A DNA stretch of 64,000 nt from Embleya scabrispora DSM 41855 (GTDB lineage: Bacteria > Actinomycetota > Actinomycetes > Streptomycetales > Streptomycetaceae), in the NCBI RefSeq assembly GCF_000372745.1, contig NZ_KB889691.1:20147-84146 (forward strand). Direction: 5' to 3'. Shown piece by piece: positions 29,031 to 38,328 of this stretch. The position numbers and the translations under genes are program-made. The notes beneath the pieces were generated by a model. It ran no database searches and had not been told where the DNA came from. It was given only the letters and a program-made list of their open reading frames with translations. Position 1 is the first letter of the stretch. Each line of letters opens with the position of its first letter.

Positions 29031-29138
29031 AAATGCCGCTTCGAACGCGCACCCCGCGACCGAAGTCGCGACGAGACACGAGAGCGCCGCGCGTCGAGGG
29101 TCGAATTTGCGCCCGATATGACCGGTTAGTGTCACCTC

Positions 29139-31256
29139 ATGCAGGCATGGAATGGCAGGTCCTATCCCCTCGGCGCCACCTTCGACGGCTCGGGCACCAA
29201 CTTCGCGGTGTTCTCCGAAGTCGCCGAACGCGTCGAGGTCGCGCTGATCGGCGACGACGGCACCGAACGGCGGGTGCCGCTGCCCGAGGTGGACGGTTTC
29301 GTGTGGCACGGCTACCTGCCCGGCGTCGGACCGGGCACGCGCTACGGGTACCGCGTACACGGACCCCACGATCCCGACCGGGGACACCGCTGCAATCCCG
29401 CGAAGATCCTGATCGACCCCTACGCAAAGGCGATCGACGGCGACACCGACGGCGACCTGTCGTTGCTCGACTACCGCCCCGAGGCGCGGGACGAGCAGAA
29501 CACGACGGACAACCTGGGCCACACCATGTTGTCGGTGGTGACCGACTCGACCTTCGACTGGGGCGACGACCGCAGCCCGAACCGGCCCTACCACGAGACG
29601 GTGATCTACGAGGCGCACGTCAAGGGCATGACCCGCACCCATCCCGACGTTCCCGAACACCAGCGCGGCACCTACGCCGGTCTGGCCCATCCCGCCGTGA
29701 TCGAGCACCTGACCGCACTCGGCGTCACCGCGATCGAGCTGATGCCGGTGCACCAGTTCGTCCACGACGGATCGCTGCTCGACCGAGGGTTGTCGAACTA
29801 CTGGGGCTACAACACCATCGGCTTCCTCGCCCCGCACAACGCCTACTGCTCCTCCGGAACCCGCGGCGAACAGGTGACCGAGTTCAAGGCGATGGTCAAG
29901 GCCCTGCACGCGGCCGGGATCGAGGTCATCCTCGACGTCGTCTACAACCACACCGCCGAGGGCAACGAGTTGGGCCCCACGCTCTCCTTCCGCGGCATCG
30001 ACAACGCCTCGTACTACCGCCTGGTGGACGACGATCCGGCGCACTACTACGACACCACCGGCACCGGGAACAGCCTGCTGATGCGGCACCCCAACGTGCT
30101 CCAGCTGATCATGGACTCGCTGCGCCACTGGGTCACCGACATGCACGTCGACGGCTTCCGTTTCGATCTGGCGGCCACCCTGGCCCGGCAGTTCGAGGAG
30201 GTGGATCGGCTCTCCGCGTTCTTCGACCTGGTCCAGCAGGATCCGGTGGTCAGCCGGGTCAAGCTGATCGCCGAGCCGTGGGACCTGGGCGAGGGCGGCT
30301 ACCAGGTGGGCAACTTCCCGCCCCTGTGGAGCGAGTGGAACGGCAAATTCCGGGACGGGGTTCGCGACTTCTGGCGCGGCACGGACGGCGTGCTGCCGGA
30401 GTTCGCGGCCCGCCTGACCGGTTCCTCCGACCTGTACGCGAGCGAGCACCGCAGGCCGCTGGCGGGCGTCAATTTCGTCACCGCACACGACGGCTTCACC
30501 CTGCGCGACCTGGTGTCGTACAACGACAAGCACAACGTGGCCAACGGCGAGGCGAACCGCGACGGCGCCAACGACAACCGTTCGTGGAACTCCGGCGCCG
30601 AGGGCGAGACCGACGACCCGCGCGTGCGCGCGCTGCGCGAGCGCCGACAGCGCAACCTGCTCACGACCCTGTTCGTCGCGCAAGGCGTGCCGATGCTCTC
30701 GCACGGCGACGAATTCGGCCGCACCCAGCACGGCAACAACAACGTGTACTGCCAGGACAACGAGATCGCCTGGATGGACTGGGCCCGGGCCGCCGCCGAC
30801 CCGACCCGACGGGACCTCCTGGAGTTCACCCGCGGCCTGGTCCGACTCCGCGCCGAACACCCCGTGCTGCGCCGCCGGCGCTTCTTCCGCGGCGATGGCG
30901 GGGACGGCCCGGCCGACCTGCTGTGGTTCCGCCCGGACGGCGCGAGGATGACCGGCAGGGACTGGGACCGCGCCGAAGCCCGCTCCGTGGTGGTCTTCCT
31001 CAACGGGGACGCCATCTCCGAACGGGACTCCCGAGGAGGCCCGATCGTCGACGACTCGTTCCTGTTCGTGCTCAACGCCCACTACGACGGCATCGACGTA
31101 CGCATCCCGGTCCTGCGTGACGACGGCGACATCTGGCACGTCGCGGTGGACACCGCCGACCCGGACGACGCCGACGAGGTCGAGATCAAGGCGGGCAGCA
31201 TCCGTGCGGTCCGGGCACACAGCGCCCTGGTGCTGATCCGGCGCCGCCCGGAGTGA
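29139..31256 (+). CDS. glgX: Glycogen debranching enzyme GlgX
   Basis: Glycoside hydrolase family 13 isoamylase-type enzyme of 705 residues that cleaves alpha-1,6 branches in glycogen. Domains: an N-terminal CBM48 (SYPLGATFDGSGTNFAVFSE), then the TIM barrel with EVILDVVYNHTAEG (region I), DGFRFDLA (nucleophile Asp), LIAEPWD (acid/base Glu) and FVTAHDGFTLRDLV (transition-state Asp), then a C-terminal beta domain. Length is normal for GlgX. It is an isolated gene, without other glycogen genes nearby. Confidence 0.96.
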   Translation: MQAWNGRSYPLGATFDGSGTNFAVFSEVAERVEVALIGDDGTERRVPLPEVDGFVWHGYLPGVGPGTRYGYRVHGPHDPDRGHRCNPAKILIDPYAKAIDGDTDGDLSLLDYRPEARDEQNTTDNLGHTMLSVVTDSTFDWGDDRSPNRPYHETVIYEAHVKGMTRTHPDVPEHQRGTYAGLAHPAVIEHLTALGVTAIELMPVHQFVHDGSLLDRGLSNYWGYNTIGFLAPHNAYCSSGTRGEQVTEFKAMVKALHAAGIEVILDVVYNHTAEGNELGPTLSFRGIDNASYYRLVDDDPAHYYDTTGTGNSLLMRHPNVLQLIMDSLRHWVTDMHVDGFRFDLAATLARQFEEVDRLSAFFDLVQQDPVVSRVKLIAEPWDLGEGGYQVGNFPPLWSEWNGKFRDGVRDFWRGTDGVLPEFAARLTGSSDLYASEHRRPLAGVNFVTAHDGFTLRDLVSYNDKHNVANGEANRDGANDNRSWNSGAEGETDDPRVRALRERRQRNLLTTLFVAQGVPMLSHGDEFGRTQHGNNNVYCQDNEIAWMDWARAAADPTRRDLLEFTRGLVRLRAEHPVLRRRRFFRGDGGDGPADLLWFRPDGARMTGRDWDRAEARSVVVFLNGDAISERDSRGGPIVDDSFLFVLNAHYDGIDVRIPVLRDDGDIWHVAVDTADPDDADEVEIKAGSIRAVRAHSALVLIRRRPE

Positions 31257-31322
31257 GCATCCGGCTCGCGGCGCCTCGCCGCCCGCGCTTTCGGGGACGA
31301 GGCACCGCGAATCGTTCGTCGA

Positions 31323-33335
31323 TCAGTCCCGGTTCGAGGGGTGGACCGTACCGGCGTAGCGGCGGGTGAACCCGTTCGCCGCCGCGACCGTGATGTCGTA
31401 GCGGCCGTGCGCGTCGGTCGGCCACGTCACGGTATCCCGGTCCCGGGCACCGACCCACTGCTCGCGGGCCGTTCCGCCGAAGTCGTTCGGCGTGACGGTG
31501 AAGCGCGCGTCGGTGTCGCCGTCGTTGCCCAACCGCAACTCCACCCGGGCCGCGTCGGGCCGGCGCCCGCTCAGCGTGGCCCGGACCGAGGGTATGGCGA
31601 CGTCACGCTGCGGGTCGCGAACCACGGTGCCGGCGAAGCGCCCGACGAAGCCGTCCGCGCCGTGCACGCTGAAGTCGTAGGCGCCGTCGGTGCCGGCGGC
31701 GTCCCACACATAGGTCGCGTGCTTGCCCGGAGCCACGGTGAACGGGGTACCCGCGAACGGGAGCGCGATGTTGGGGAACACGGTGAAGTGATAGGTCACC
31801 GTGCCCTCGTTGGCCAGCGTGCACTCCACCCGGCCGGTCCTGCGGTCGACGGTGACATCCGCCCAGGGGCGGTACGGCAGCGGCCGGTGCGGTCGGTAGC
31901 CGGGTTCCTGGGTGGGCACCTGCTGGGCGCCGGCCGCCGGGAGCTTGACGCCGGGCAGCGCCTTGGCCGCATCCGCCTTGGCGATCAGCGGGTTGGTGTC
32001 GGGCAGGACCGGGATGGTGTAGTCGGGCCGGGTGAAGTCGAAGCAGGAGGTGAGGTCACCGCAGACCGCGCGACGCCACGCGGAGATGTTGGGTTCGTTC
32101 ACCCCGGTCACCGTCTCCAGGAAGCGCAGTACCGAAGTGTGATCGGCCACCTGGGAGTTGACATGCCCGCCGCGGCTCCAGGGCGAGGCGATCCACAGCG
32201 GTACGCGCGAGCCGAGGCCGATCGGCCGTCCTCCGACGAACTCCTCGGGGGTGCCCGGCTCGGGCATCGGCGGCACCACGTGGTCGAAGTAGCCGTCGTT
32301 CTCGTCGTACATCAGCAGGAACACGGTGTGCTTCCACACCTCGGGGTTGGCGAACATCGATTGCAGCGCTGTGTTCACCCAGTGCGCACCGTAGTTGGGC
32401 CCGGCGTCCGGGTGCTCGCAGAACAGATAGGGCGCGACCAGCCAGGAGACGGTGGGCAGCGTGCCGTCCTTGCAGTGCGCGTCGAACGCGGTCAGGTCCC
32501 ACTTGGTCATCGCGTTGATGTAACGCGGGTCGTCCTTGGGGAAGTTGTGGAACTGCTTGAAGTAGGACAGACCGTTGTCGTCGTAGTCGCCGTAGCGGTC
32601 GTCCTTGCTCGGGTTGTGGTAGACGCGCCAGCTCACCCCGGCGGCGGACAGCCGCTCGGCGTAGGTGGTCCAGTCGGCGACCGGATTGTCGGTGACGGGG
32701 GTGTTGTCGATCCACGGACCGGTGGTGCCGTCCCGGCCGGGTCCGGCGGTGCCCGACCACAGGTAGAGCCGGTTCGGGTCGGTGGGGCCGTTGAGTGAGG
32801 TGAAGTAGGCGTCGCACACGGTGAACGCGTCGGCGAGGGCGTACTGGTACGGGATGTCCTCGCGGGTGAAGTAGCCCATCGAGCGTTCACCCTTGGCCGC
32901 GACCCAGCGGTTCTGCGCGCCGTTGTTGACCGCGGTGTGGCCGGTGCTCCAGTCGTGCGGGAGGCCGCCGGCGTTCTGCGCGTTGTACTTGGTGGAGTCC
33001 ATCCGATACGGCAACAGGTAGCCGCCGTCGGTGCGGCCGGGGTGCGGCTGGCGGAACACGTCGTCGCCGCCCGGCAGCACCAGGCCCTGGCGATCGGCGA
33101 AGCCGCGCACACCCGCGAGGGTGCCGAAGTAGTGGTCGAAGCTGCGGTTCTCCTGCATCAGGATCACCACGTGCCGAACGTCCTTGACGCTGCCGGGGTT
33201 CGGCCGGCGTGCGGCGTCCGCGGCGGGGTCCGGTGTCGGGTCCGCGTGGGCGGGGGTCGCGGTGAGGCCCACCGCGCCGGCCGCGCCGACGGCGGCGGAG
33301 GCGCCCACGAAGGAGCGGCGGCTGAACTCGGTCAT
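31323..33335 (-). CDS. Tat-exported phospholipase C (non-haemolytic type)
   Basis: Secreted phosphoesterase-family phospholipase C of 670 residues. The N-terminus has a twin-arginine signal (FSRRSFVGASAAVG...ATPAHA, cleavage near residue 31). The catalytic domain begins DVRHVVILMQENRSFDHYFGTL with the nucleophile in ENRSFDHYFG, followed by FLLMYDENDGYFDHVVPP and QVADHTSVLRFLE. Two DUF756-like beta domains (about 470-570 and 580-670) end the protein. It hydrolyses phosphatidylcholine-like lipids and is often used for phosphate scavenging. The phosphatase-fold gene lies 38 bp upstream. Confidence 0.94.
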   Translation of the reverse strand: MTEFSRRSFVGASAAVGAAGAVGLTATPAHADPTPDPAADAARRPNPGSVKDVRHVVILMQENRSFDHYFGTLAGVRGFADRQGLVLPGGDDVFRQPHPGRTDGGYLLPYRMDSTKYNAQNAGGLPHDWSTGHTAVNNGAQNRWVAAKGERSMGYFTREDIPYQYALADAFTVCDAYFTSLNGPTDPNRLYLWSGTAGPGRDGTTGPWIDNTPVTDNPVADWTTYAERLSAAGVSWRVYHNPSKDDRYGDYDDNGLSYFKQFHNFPKDDPRYINAMTKWDLTAFDAHCKDGTLPTVSWLVAPYLFCEHPDAGPNYGAHWVNTALQSMFANPEVWKHTVFLLMYDENDGYFDHVVPPMPEPGTPEEFVGGRPIGLGSRVPLWIASPWSRGGHVNSQVADHTSVLRFLETVTGVNEPNISAWRRAVCGDLTSCFDFTRPDYTIPVLPDTNPLIAKADAAKALPGVKLPAAGAQQVPTQEPGYRPHRPLPYRPWADVTVDRRTGRVECTLANEGTVTYHFTVFPNIALPFAGTPFTVAPGKHATYVWDAAGTDGAYDFSVHGADGFVGRFAGTVVRDPQRDVAIPSVRATLSGRRPDAARVELRLGNDGDTDARFTVTPNDFGGTAREQWVGARDRDTVTWPTDAHGRYDITVAAANGFTRRYAGTVHPSNRD

Positions 33336-33373
33336 GACGAACCGACCTTTCGAGGAGGGGAGGTGACGGGCAG

Positions 33374-34810
33374 TCAGGCGCGCAGCGTGAAGGTGGCGAC
33401 GGCGGCGGCGTGGTCGCTGGGCCAGCCGTTCCCGGCGGTGCCCGGGATCGGCTTGGGCCAGCCGGTGACCAGGCTGTGCGCCTCCTCGGCGGACAGCGGG
33501 CCGGCGGTGTGCAGCGCGTCGATGCGGTCCTGCGGCTGGGAGGGGTCCACCGGCGACCAGGTGTTGCCGGGCTCACGGGCCGGGTCGTGGTGCCGGTCGC
33601 GGAACACGTCGGCCAGTCGGGCCTGTTCGAGCAGTTGGGTGACTGGCCAGCGCACCGGTCCGGACGTCCCGTGGGCGCCGGCGGTGCGGGCGGTCCAGTC
33701 CAGGTGCGAAGGCGAGGCGAGGGCGCCCGCGAGCAGCACCGGGGTGTCCCGAGCCGCGCGCAGGTCCGGCTCCATCGCCGCGACCAGCGTCCGAGCCTGG
33801 CCGTAGCGCAGGCTCGCCCGTTCGGCCGCCTCGGCCTGCGCGGGCGTACGGCCTCGGCGAATCCCGGTCGGCCCGTAGTCCCCCTCGTCCAGGCGCGCGG
33901 TCCACACTCGGACGGCGCGCACCCCGGGAGCCCGCACGGTGGCCGCGACCGCAGGCAGCTCGGCGCTCGCGGGGCGCGGATCGGTGAGCGGATGCCGGCT
34001 GATCAGCGCGAGCCCGGCCGGGTCCTCGTACACCGCCCAACCCAGCGCCTCGGCCACCGACTTGCCCAGGACACCGCCGGTGTCCTGCAACGCCAGCACA
34101 TCCAGATCCTGGGACAGCGCGAGCCGCAACAACTTGGTCACCGCGCCGTCCACGTGCTTGCCCGCGTCCCAGGCGTCGAGGCCGGCGACCTTGAGTTTGG
34201 CGCTTCGCGCGTTGCGCCGGACCGGTACCTGCACCGTGAGCTGCGAGGTGGCACCGGTCGCGCCGTCTCGGCCCTCGACCACGAGTACGCCCGGTCGGCG
34301 CGCGCCGCCGCGCGGGGCCTTGGCGGTGACGACGCCGTCGGCACCGACGCCGAGCCAACCGTCACCGCCTCGGGCACGGAAGGTGACGCCCTGGCCGGAC
34401 TGTTGCCCGTTCGACGCGGTCCACAGGCCGGCCAGGCGCACGATCGAGGTCTCCCCCGGGGCGACGGCCGCGCCGGTGACGGTGTCCACCGCGAAACGGG
34501 GCCGGGGCGGCACCGGCCGCACCGCGAAAGTGAACGGCGCGGTCTGCGCGAGGATCGCGTAACCGTCCTTGGCCAACAGGTAGGCGGTGTAGGGCCCATC
34601 CGTGAGCCCCTGCGTCTCGATGGTCACCTCACCCTCGGCGGCGGTGACGTACTTCCAGGCCAACGACCCCCCGTCACCCGGCTGCCGAGCCCCGTCGTAC
34701 ACCCCCACCCAGTTCTTCGCATGCGGCACATCGGTGGCGAACCGAAAGGTCAGCTGATCACCTTCCTTGGGCACGGTGGGACGCAGAAGAGTGAGCGAAC
34801 TCCCCGACAT
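33374..34810 (-). CDS. Endonuclease/exonuclease/phosphatase-fold protein, catalytic motif degenerate
   Basis: A 478-residue protein. Residues 1-90 form a beta-sandwich (LTLLRPTVPKEGDQLTFRF, NWVGVYDGARQPG), the type often fused to calcineurin-like or EEP phosphatases. A second Ig-like linker follows, then an EEP domain from about residue 215 (LDVLALQDTGG) to the end (NGWPSDHAAAVATFTL). The SDH motif is intact, but the usual LQE is LQD and the usual GDxN is GALA (VLLAGALASPSHLDW), so two metal or phosphate ligands are missing. No signal peptide is visible. ATG at 34810 was chosen from the start of the conserved domain. Confidence 0.82.
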   Translation of the reverse strand: MSGSSLTLLRPTVPKEGDQLTFRFATDVPHAKNWVGVYDGARQPGDGGSLAWKYVTAAEGEVTIETQGLTDGPYTAYLLAKDGYAILAQTAPFTFAVRPVPPRPRFAVDTVTGAAVAPGETSIVRLAGLWTASNGQQSGQGVTFRARGGDGWLGVGADGVVTAKAPRGGARRPGVLVVEGRDGATGATSQLTVQVPVRRNARSAKLKVAGLDAWDAGKHVDGAVTKLLRLALSQDLDVLALQDTGGVLGKSVAEALGWAVYEDPAGLALISRHPLTDPRPASAELPAVAATVRAPGVRAVRVWTARLDEGDYGPTGIRRGRTPAQAEAAERASLRYGQARTLVAAMEPDLRAARDTPVLLAGALASPSHLDWTARTAGAHGTSGPVRWPVTQLLEQARLADVFRDRHHDPAREPGNTWSPVDPSQPQDRIDALHTAGPLSAEEAHSLVTGWPKPIPGTAGNGWPSDHAAAVATFTLRA

Positions 34811-36270
34811 ATGGTCGATTCCTTTCCGAAACGGGGGCGGCATCGCAGGTATCGGCGATGCCGCGGACAGGGGTATGCGGCCCCCGAGGCGGGAGCCGAG
34901 TCGCAAAGCCTGCGACTGCGAGGTGAGTCAGCCGGCGCACGTCGCGGTCGCCGGGCTCGCGCTTCCGACGCACGGGCGCGGGCGCGCGGGGGCATCGGAA
35001 CGTGTGCGTGAGCGCGCGGTCGTGGCCGTGTGGATGCGTGGGCGTGAGCGGTTGGCCGCGTGGGCTTGGGCACTTGAGCGGTCGGCCGGGTCGGTTCGGG
35101 CGCTTGGCCGCGCGGGCGCCCGGACTCGTGGCAGCGTGGCGGCGAGCGGGGTGTGGCCGAGGTGTTCGGCACCCGCGAGGGCCGCGCCCGGCTGCTCGAC
35201 GTGGAGGCGGACTCGGGACCTGGGGTCATGACCGGCGGCGGGGCCGACGGCGATCGGGGTGCTGCGGCCACGGGAGGTGGGCACGGAAATGCTCCAGGCG
35301 GAAGTCGAGTTGTCTGTACAACTCGGCTCAGTAGGCCGGCATCCGATGTCCGGAGCGTGAACACACGCGCACCGCCGGGCAAGCTTCACGGGAAGAGCCG
35401 GCGCATCCGACAGCGGCCAGGCCACTCACCATCACCCTCGACGGCGAGACCACGGCCGAGGGCCTGACAATGACGAACCCGACGACCCGAGCGAGCAGTC
35501 GACGCCCGCGTTGCCGACCGGCCACGACGGACATACGCGAGGCAACCCGGACCGATATCCGGGATCCGGGTGGCCGACAACCGTCGGACCGCCGCCCCGG
35601 AACGGTCGGCGGGCCGAGCCCGGAAGGCCAACGTGCACCGCTCCCGCCGACGGCGCCGCCGAAAGCCTCGCCACCCGGGTGCGAGGCCGGCCCCCGCCCG
35701 CCACGCGGAAGTCGCGAACCGGCACACAGGGCGACGAACCCAACCCATACGGCCACATCACCCAAGGCGCCTCCACCCACCGACGAAGCCACCACTTCGA
35801 GAATGCGCGGCACCGGCCGGCCTGTGCCGACGGCCGGGCGCCGGCCGGCGAGGCCGCTCCCGAGACGCGTCGAGGTCCCGCGCAAGGTGGTCGAGCGCAA
35901 CCTTTTTCGCGCCACGGCCTCTCGAGCCACCGCGACACCTTCGGCGTGGGCGTCTTCCGGTCGGGCCTGCCCCACCCGAGCCTCGGCTTGTCAAGTCTCC
36001 TACGGAGAGTTATAAGGTTGGGAGCACCTCTTGCGCACGGGCCCGCTCCGTGGCCCCGGAAAAATGGCGCGCGGCTCGAAGAAAACGCGCGGCAGCGGAG
36101 CGCGACGGGCCTTTGCCGGCGCAAAGGTCGATGCGGCCGGCCACACCGGCGTTCCGAGGCTGCCCGTCCCGGTCGTCGAACCGGTACGCCGCCCGCCCTC
36201 CGATCGAGGCCGTCCCGCCCGAGCCCGCCCCGATCGCCTTCAACGCAAGACGGAAGAAGGGCCGATACAG
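34811..36270. other. Gene-poor stretch of about 1.4 kb
   Basis: All six frames contain long open stretches, but their translations are Arg/Ala/Pro/Gly-rich and none has a recognisable domain, a coherent start with ribosome site, or typical actinomycete codon use. It probably holds decayed or spacer DNA. A good sigma70-like promoter is present at 35988-36016 near the DUF2267 gene. Confidence 0.55.
35988..36016 (+). promoter_or_regulatory. Sigma70-type promoter upstream of the DUF2267 gene
   Basis: TTGTCA (35988-35993) and TATAAG (36011-36016) are separated by exactly 17 bp, one of the best consensus matches in the window. The distance to the DUF2267 ATG is about 255 bp, leaving a long leader or a short upstream extension of the gene. 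Confidence 0.6.
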
Positions 36271-36693
36271 ATGCCGATGCGATGGGAATCCTTCCTCGCG
36301 GCAGTCCAGGAGCGGGGCGAATACTCCTCCCCCGAGGAGGCGGAACGAGCCGTCAGGGTCGTCCTGGCCCTCCTGGGCGCACACCTGGTCGGAGGCGAAA
36401 GCGCCGAACTGGCCGCCCGGCTCCCCGACACCTGCGCCCTCGTGCTGCTCAACCCGCTCCCCGCGCACGAACCGCTCAGCGCCGACCGATTCGTCCGTGC
36501 CACCGGCGCGTGGATCGAGGGAGCCACCGACGAGACCGCGAAATGGGACGTCGGGGCGGTACTCAGCGTCGTGGCCGACGCCACCGACGAAAACCTGATG
36601 AACCGCCTGCTCCTACAACTGCCACCGGGCTACGACCTCCTTTTCGGCCGCCCAACGACGTTGACCCGCCGAGAGCGGAGAACGGCGACGTAA
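36271..36693 (+). CDS. DUF2267 domain protein
   Basis: A 140-residue soluble helical protein matching DUF2267: MRWESFLAAVQERGEYSSPE, EAERAVRVVLALLGAHLVGGE, ELAARLPDTCALVLLNPLPA, ending LLLQLPPGYDLLFGRP. Members are common in actinomycetes and are thought to be stress-related; no biochemical role is established. An in-frame upstream extension starting near 36064 (MARGSKKTRGSG) is basic and low in complexity, so I kept ATG 36271, with an AAGAAGG site about 10 nt upstream. Confidence 0.82.
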   Translation: MPMRWESFLAAVQERGEYSSPEEAERAVRVVLALLGAHLVGGESAELAARLPDTCALVLLNPLPAHEPLSADRFVRATGAWIEGATDETAKWDVGAVLSVVADATDENLMNRLLLQLPPGYDLLFGRPTTLTRRERRTAT

Positions 36694-36703
36694 CCGAAAG
36701 ACG

Positions 36704-37275
36704 ACCCCGGCCGCCGCCGCCTTCGCCCCGACCCGCCTGCTCCCGGCGATCACCGGACGGATCACGGACGGGCAATGGCGAGCCGCCGTCACCGCCGACC
36801 TCGCCGCCGGCCGCGGGTCGACGGCACGCGCGAGTGCCGCCGTGGCCGCTTGGTCCGACATCCGGCCGACCGTCGACCGGGGCGTCGTCGCCCTGCTCCA
36901 CCGGGTTCGCGCGGTCGCCGCCGTGGCCCCGGTCTCCACCGCGACCACCAGACTGGAGTGGGATCTCGCCCGACAGGGTCCGGCCGACCTCGCCGACTCG
37001 ATCGTGAACACCGCGCGCATCGGCGTCGCCGAACCGGATGCTCGGGTTTATCGCATCGCCGCTGCGAGCGTCGGCGCCGCACCGCACCGCTGCCGTTCGT
37101 GGACGACACGGAGGCCAACGTCACGGCAGCTCGCGAGGTCGGGATGGCCGCCGTGCACTACCGACGCCTCGAAGACCTCCGTAGGGCACTCGCCCCGCTC
37201 CTGCGGCCGTCGGAAGACGAACGCACCACCCCGCCCGGCCGCCCACTCCGACAGGACGCCATCGAATCGCCCTGA
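36704..37275 (+). pseudogene. Decayed HAD-superfamily hydrolase
   Basis: One frame reads FAPTRLLPAITGRITDGQW, a helical cap region, then SIVNTARIGVAEPDARVYRI and VGAAPHRC. The remainder, FVDDTEANVTAAREVGM and then LEDLRRALAPLL, lies in the next frame. One base is missing near 37094, just before the motif IV Asp pair. The N-terminus with the DxD nucleophile is absent, and no start codon precedes the homologous part. The piece otherwise follows actinomycete HAD phosphatases closely, so this is a recent wreck of such a gene. Confidence 0.75.
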
Positions 37276-37449
37276 TCCCGGCGTGACGCCCACGCGTCGC
37301 TCCCGCCGAGACATCCGAGCACACCACGACGAGTCACCACCCGTCGGTCCCCGCAGGCCACGCACGCACCCGAGTTCCACCGGCAGCAGCCGAGCCGCCG
37401 CTACCAAGCCCCTCGGCCCCGAACCCCGAGGTCGGCCCGACCCCCGTAT

Positions 37450-38130
37450 TCACTCCGGGAGTTCCACCCCGTCCGCCGATCCCGGCTTGTGCGCCAAGAA
37501 GACGGCATTGCGCCGCTTCACCCCGTCGCCGGGCTCGCATTCCAACCGCGCGGTGACGACGAGTCCGGCCTGCCCCAGCAGGTCGACGATCCGATCGGCC
37601 GGTGGGAAGTAGGACTCGTAGGAGACCGGGTGGCCCCCGTAAGCGCTGGTCGGACGCACATGCTCGTCGTCCCCGACATAGTCGCCCAGCATGAGCCAAC
37701 CACCGGGCGCAAGCACGCGACGGAACTCGGCGAATACCACCGGCAACCACTCCGGCGGTGTGTGGTGGACGACGAAGTAGCTGAGAATGCCGCCGAGTTC
37801 ATCGTCCGCCGACTCCAGCGCGGTCATCGATCCCACGGCAAACCGCAGGTCTGGATAAGCCCTTCGGGCCGACTCGATCATCTTCGGCGACAGATCGACG
37901 CCGAAGGCGGCCGACCCCAACGAGGCCAGGTACGCGGTCACCCGGCCCGGCCCGCAGCCCAGATCCGCGACCGGCCCAAGGTCCGCCACCCGCACGAGTT
38001 CGGCGAACGCACCGAACATCGAGCGCGACAACGGATCCAGCTCCGCCGGAGACTTCACGAGCCGGGCATAGTCGGCGCAAACGGTGTCGTACGACCGCCG
38101 AACCGCAGCCAGGTAGGACGGCTCGACCAT
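37450..38130 (-). CDS. Class I SAM-dependent methyltransferase
   Basis: A 226-residue Rossmann methyltransferase. Motif I is VADLGCGPGRVTAYLA (residues about 53-68), with the acidic residue in FGVDLSPKM, motif II-like GGILSYFVVHH and post-motif VLAPGGWLMLGDYVGDDEH. The N-terminal YDTVCADYARL helix is common in small-molecule methyltransferases of actinomycetes. ATG at 38130 follows GAGGGGG by 8 nt. It diverges from a second, unrelated methyltransferase. The substrate is unknown. Confidence 0.9.
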   Translation of the reverse strand: MVEPSYLAAVRRSYDTVCADYARLVKSPAELDPLSRSMFGAFAELVRVADLGPVADLGCGPGRVTAYLASLGSAAFGVDLSPKMIESARRAYPDLRFAVGSMTALESADDELGGILSYFVVHHTPPEWLPVVFAEFRRVLAPGGWLMLGDYVGDDEHVRPTSAYGGHPVSYESYFPPADRIVDLLGQAGLVVTARLECEPGDGVKRRNAVFLAHKPGSADGVELPE

Positions 38131-38328
38131 CCGAACAACCCCCTCGATCAACGCGACATCACAGCCCGTAACCCTAACCATCGACACCGACGGACCCCGG
38201 GCTCCCCCGGACACCTCCCGGACCTTCGGACACCGTCGAACGCCGATTCGCCGCGCGGTGGCCCGAACAGCCGCCGGCCGCAGTAGTCTCGGCGGGTCCG
38301 TGGAAGTGCTTGTCCGAAGGGTGAGCCT

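Noticed and set aside
28659..31220. 853-codon minus-strand open frame opposite glgX
   Set aside because: It is the antisense shadow of glgX, rich in Val, Gly, His and Arg. Only its last 105 codons, beyond the glgX start, show homology, and these are listed as the epimerase remnant.
31275..31308. Hairpin between glgX and phospholipase C genes
   Set aside because: GGCGCCTCG and CGAGGCACC pair with mismatches; it is too weak to call as a terminator with confidence.
35328..36124. Long minus-strand frames at 35.3-36.1 kb
   Set aside because: They lack a coherent start, conserved motifs and normal actinomycete composition, and overlap several equally long frames.
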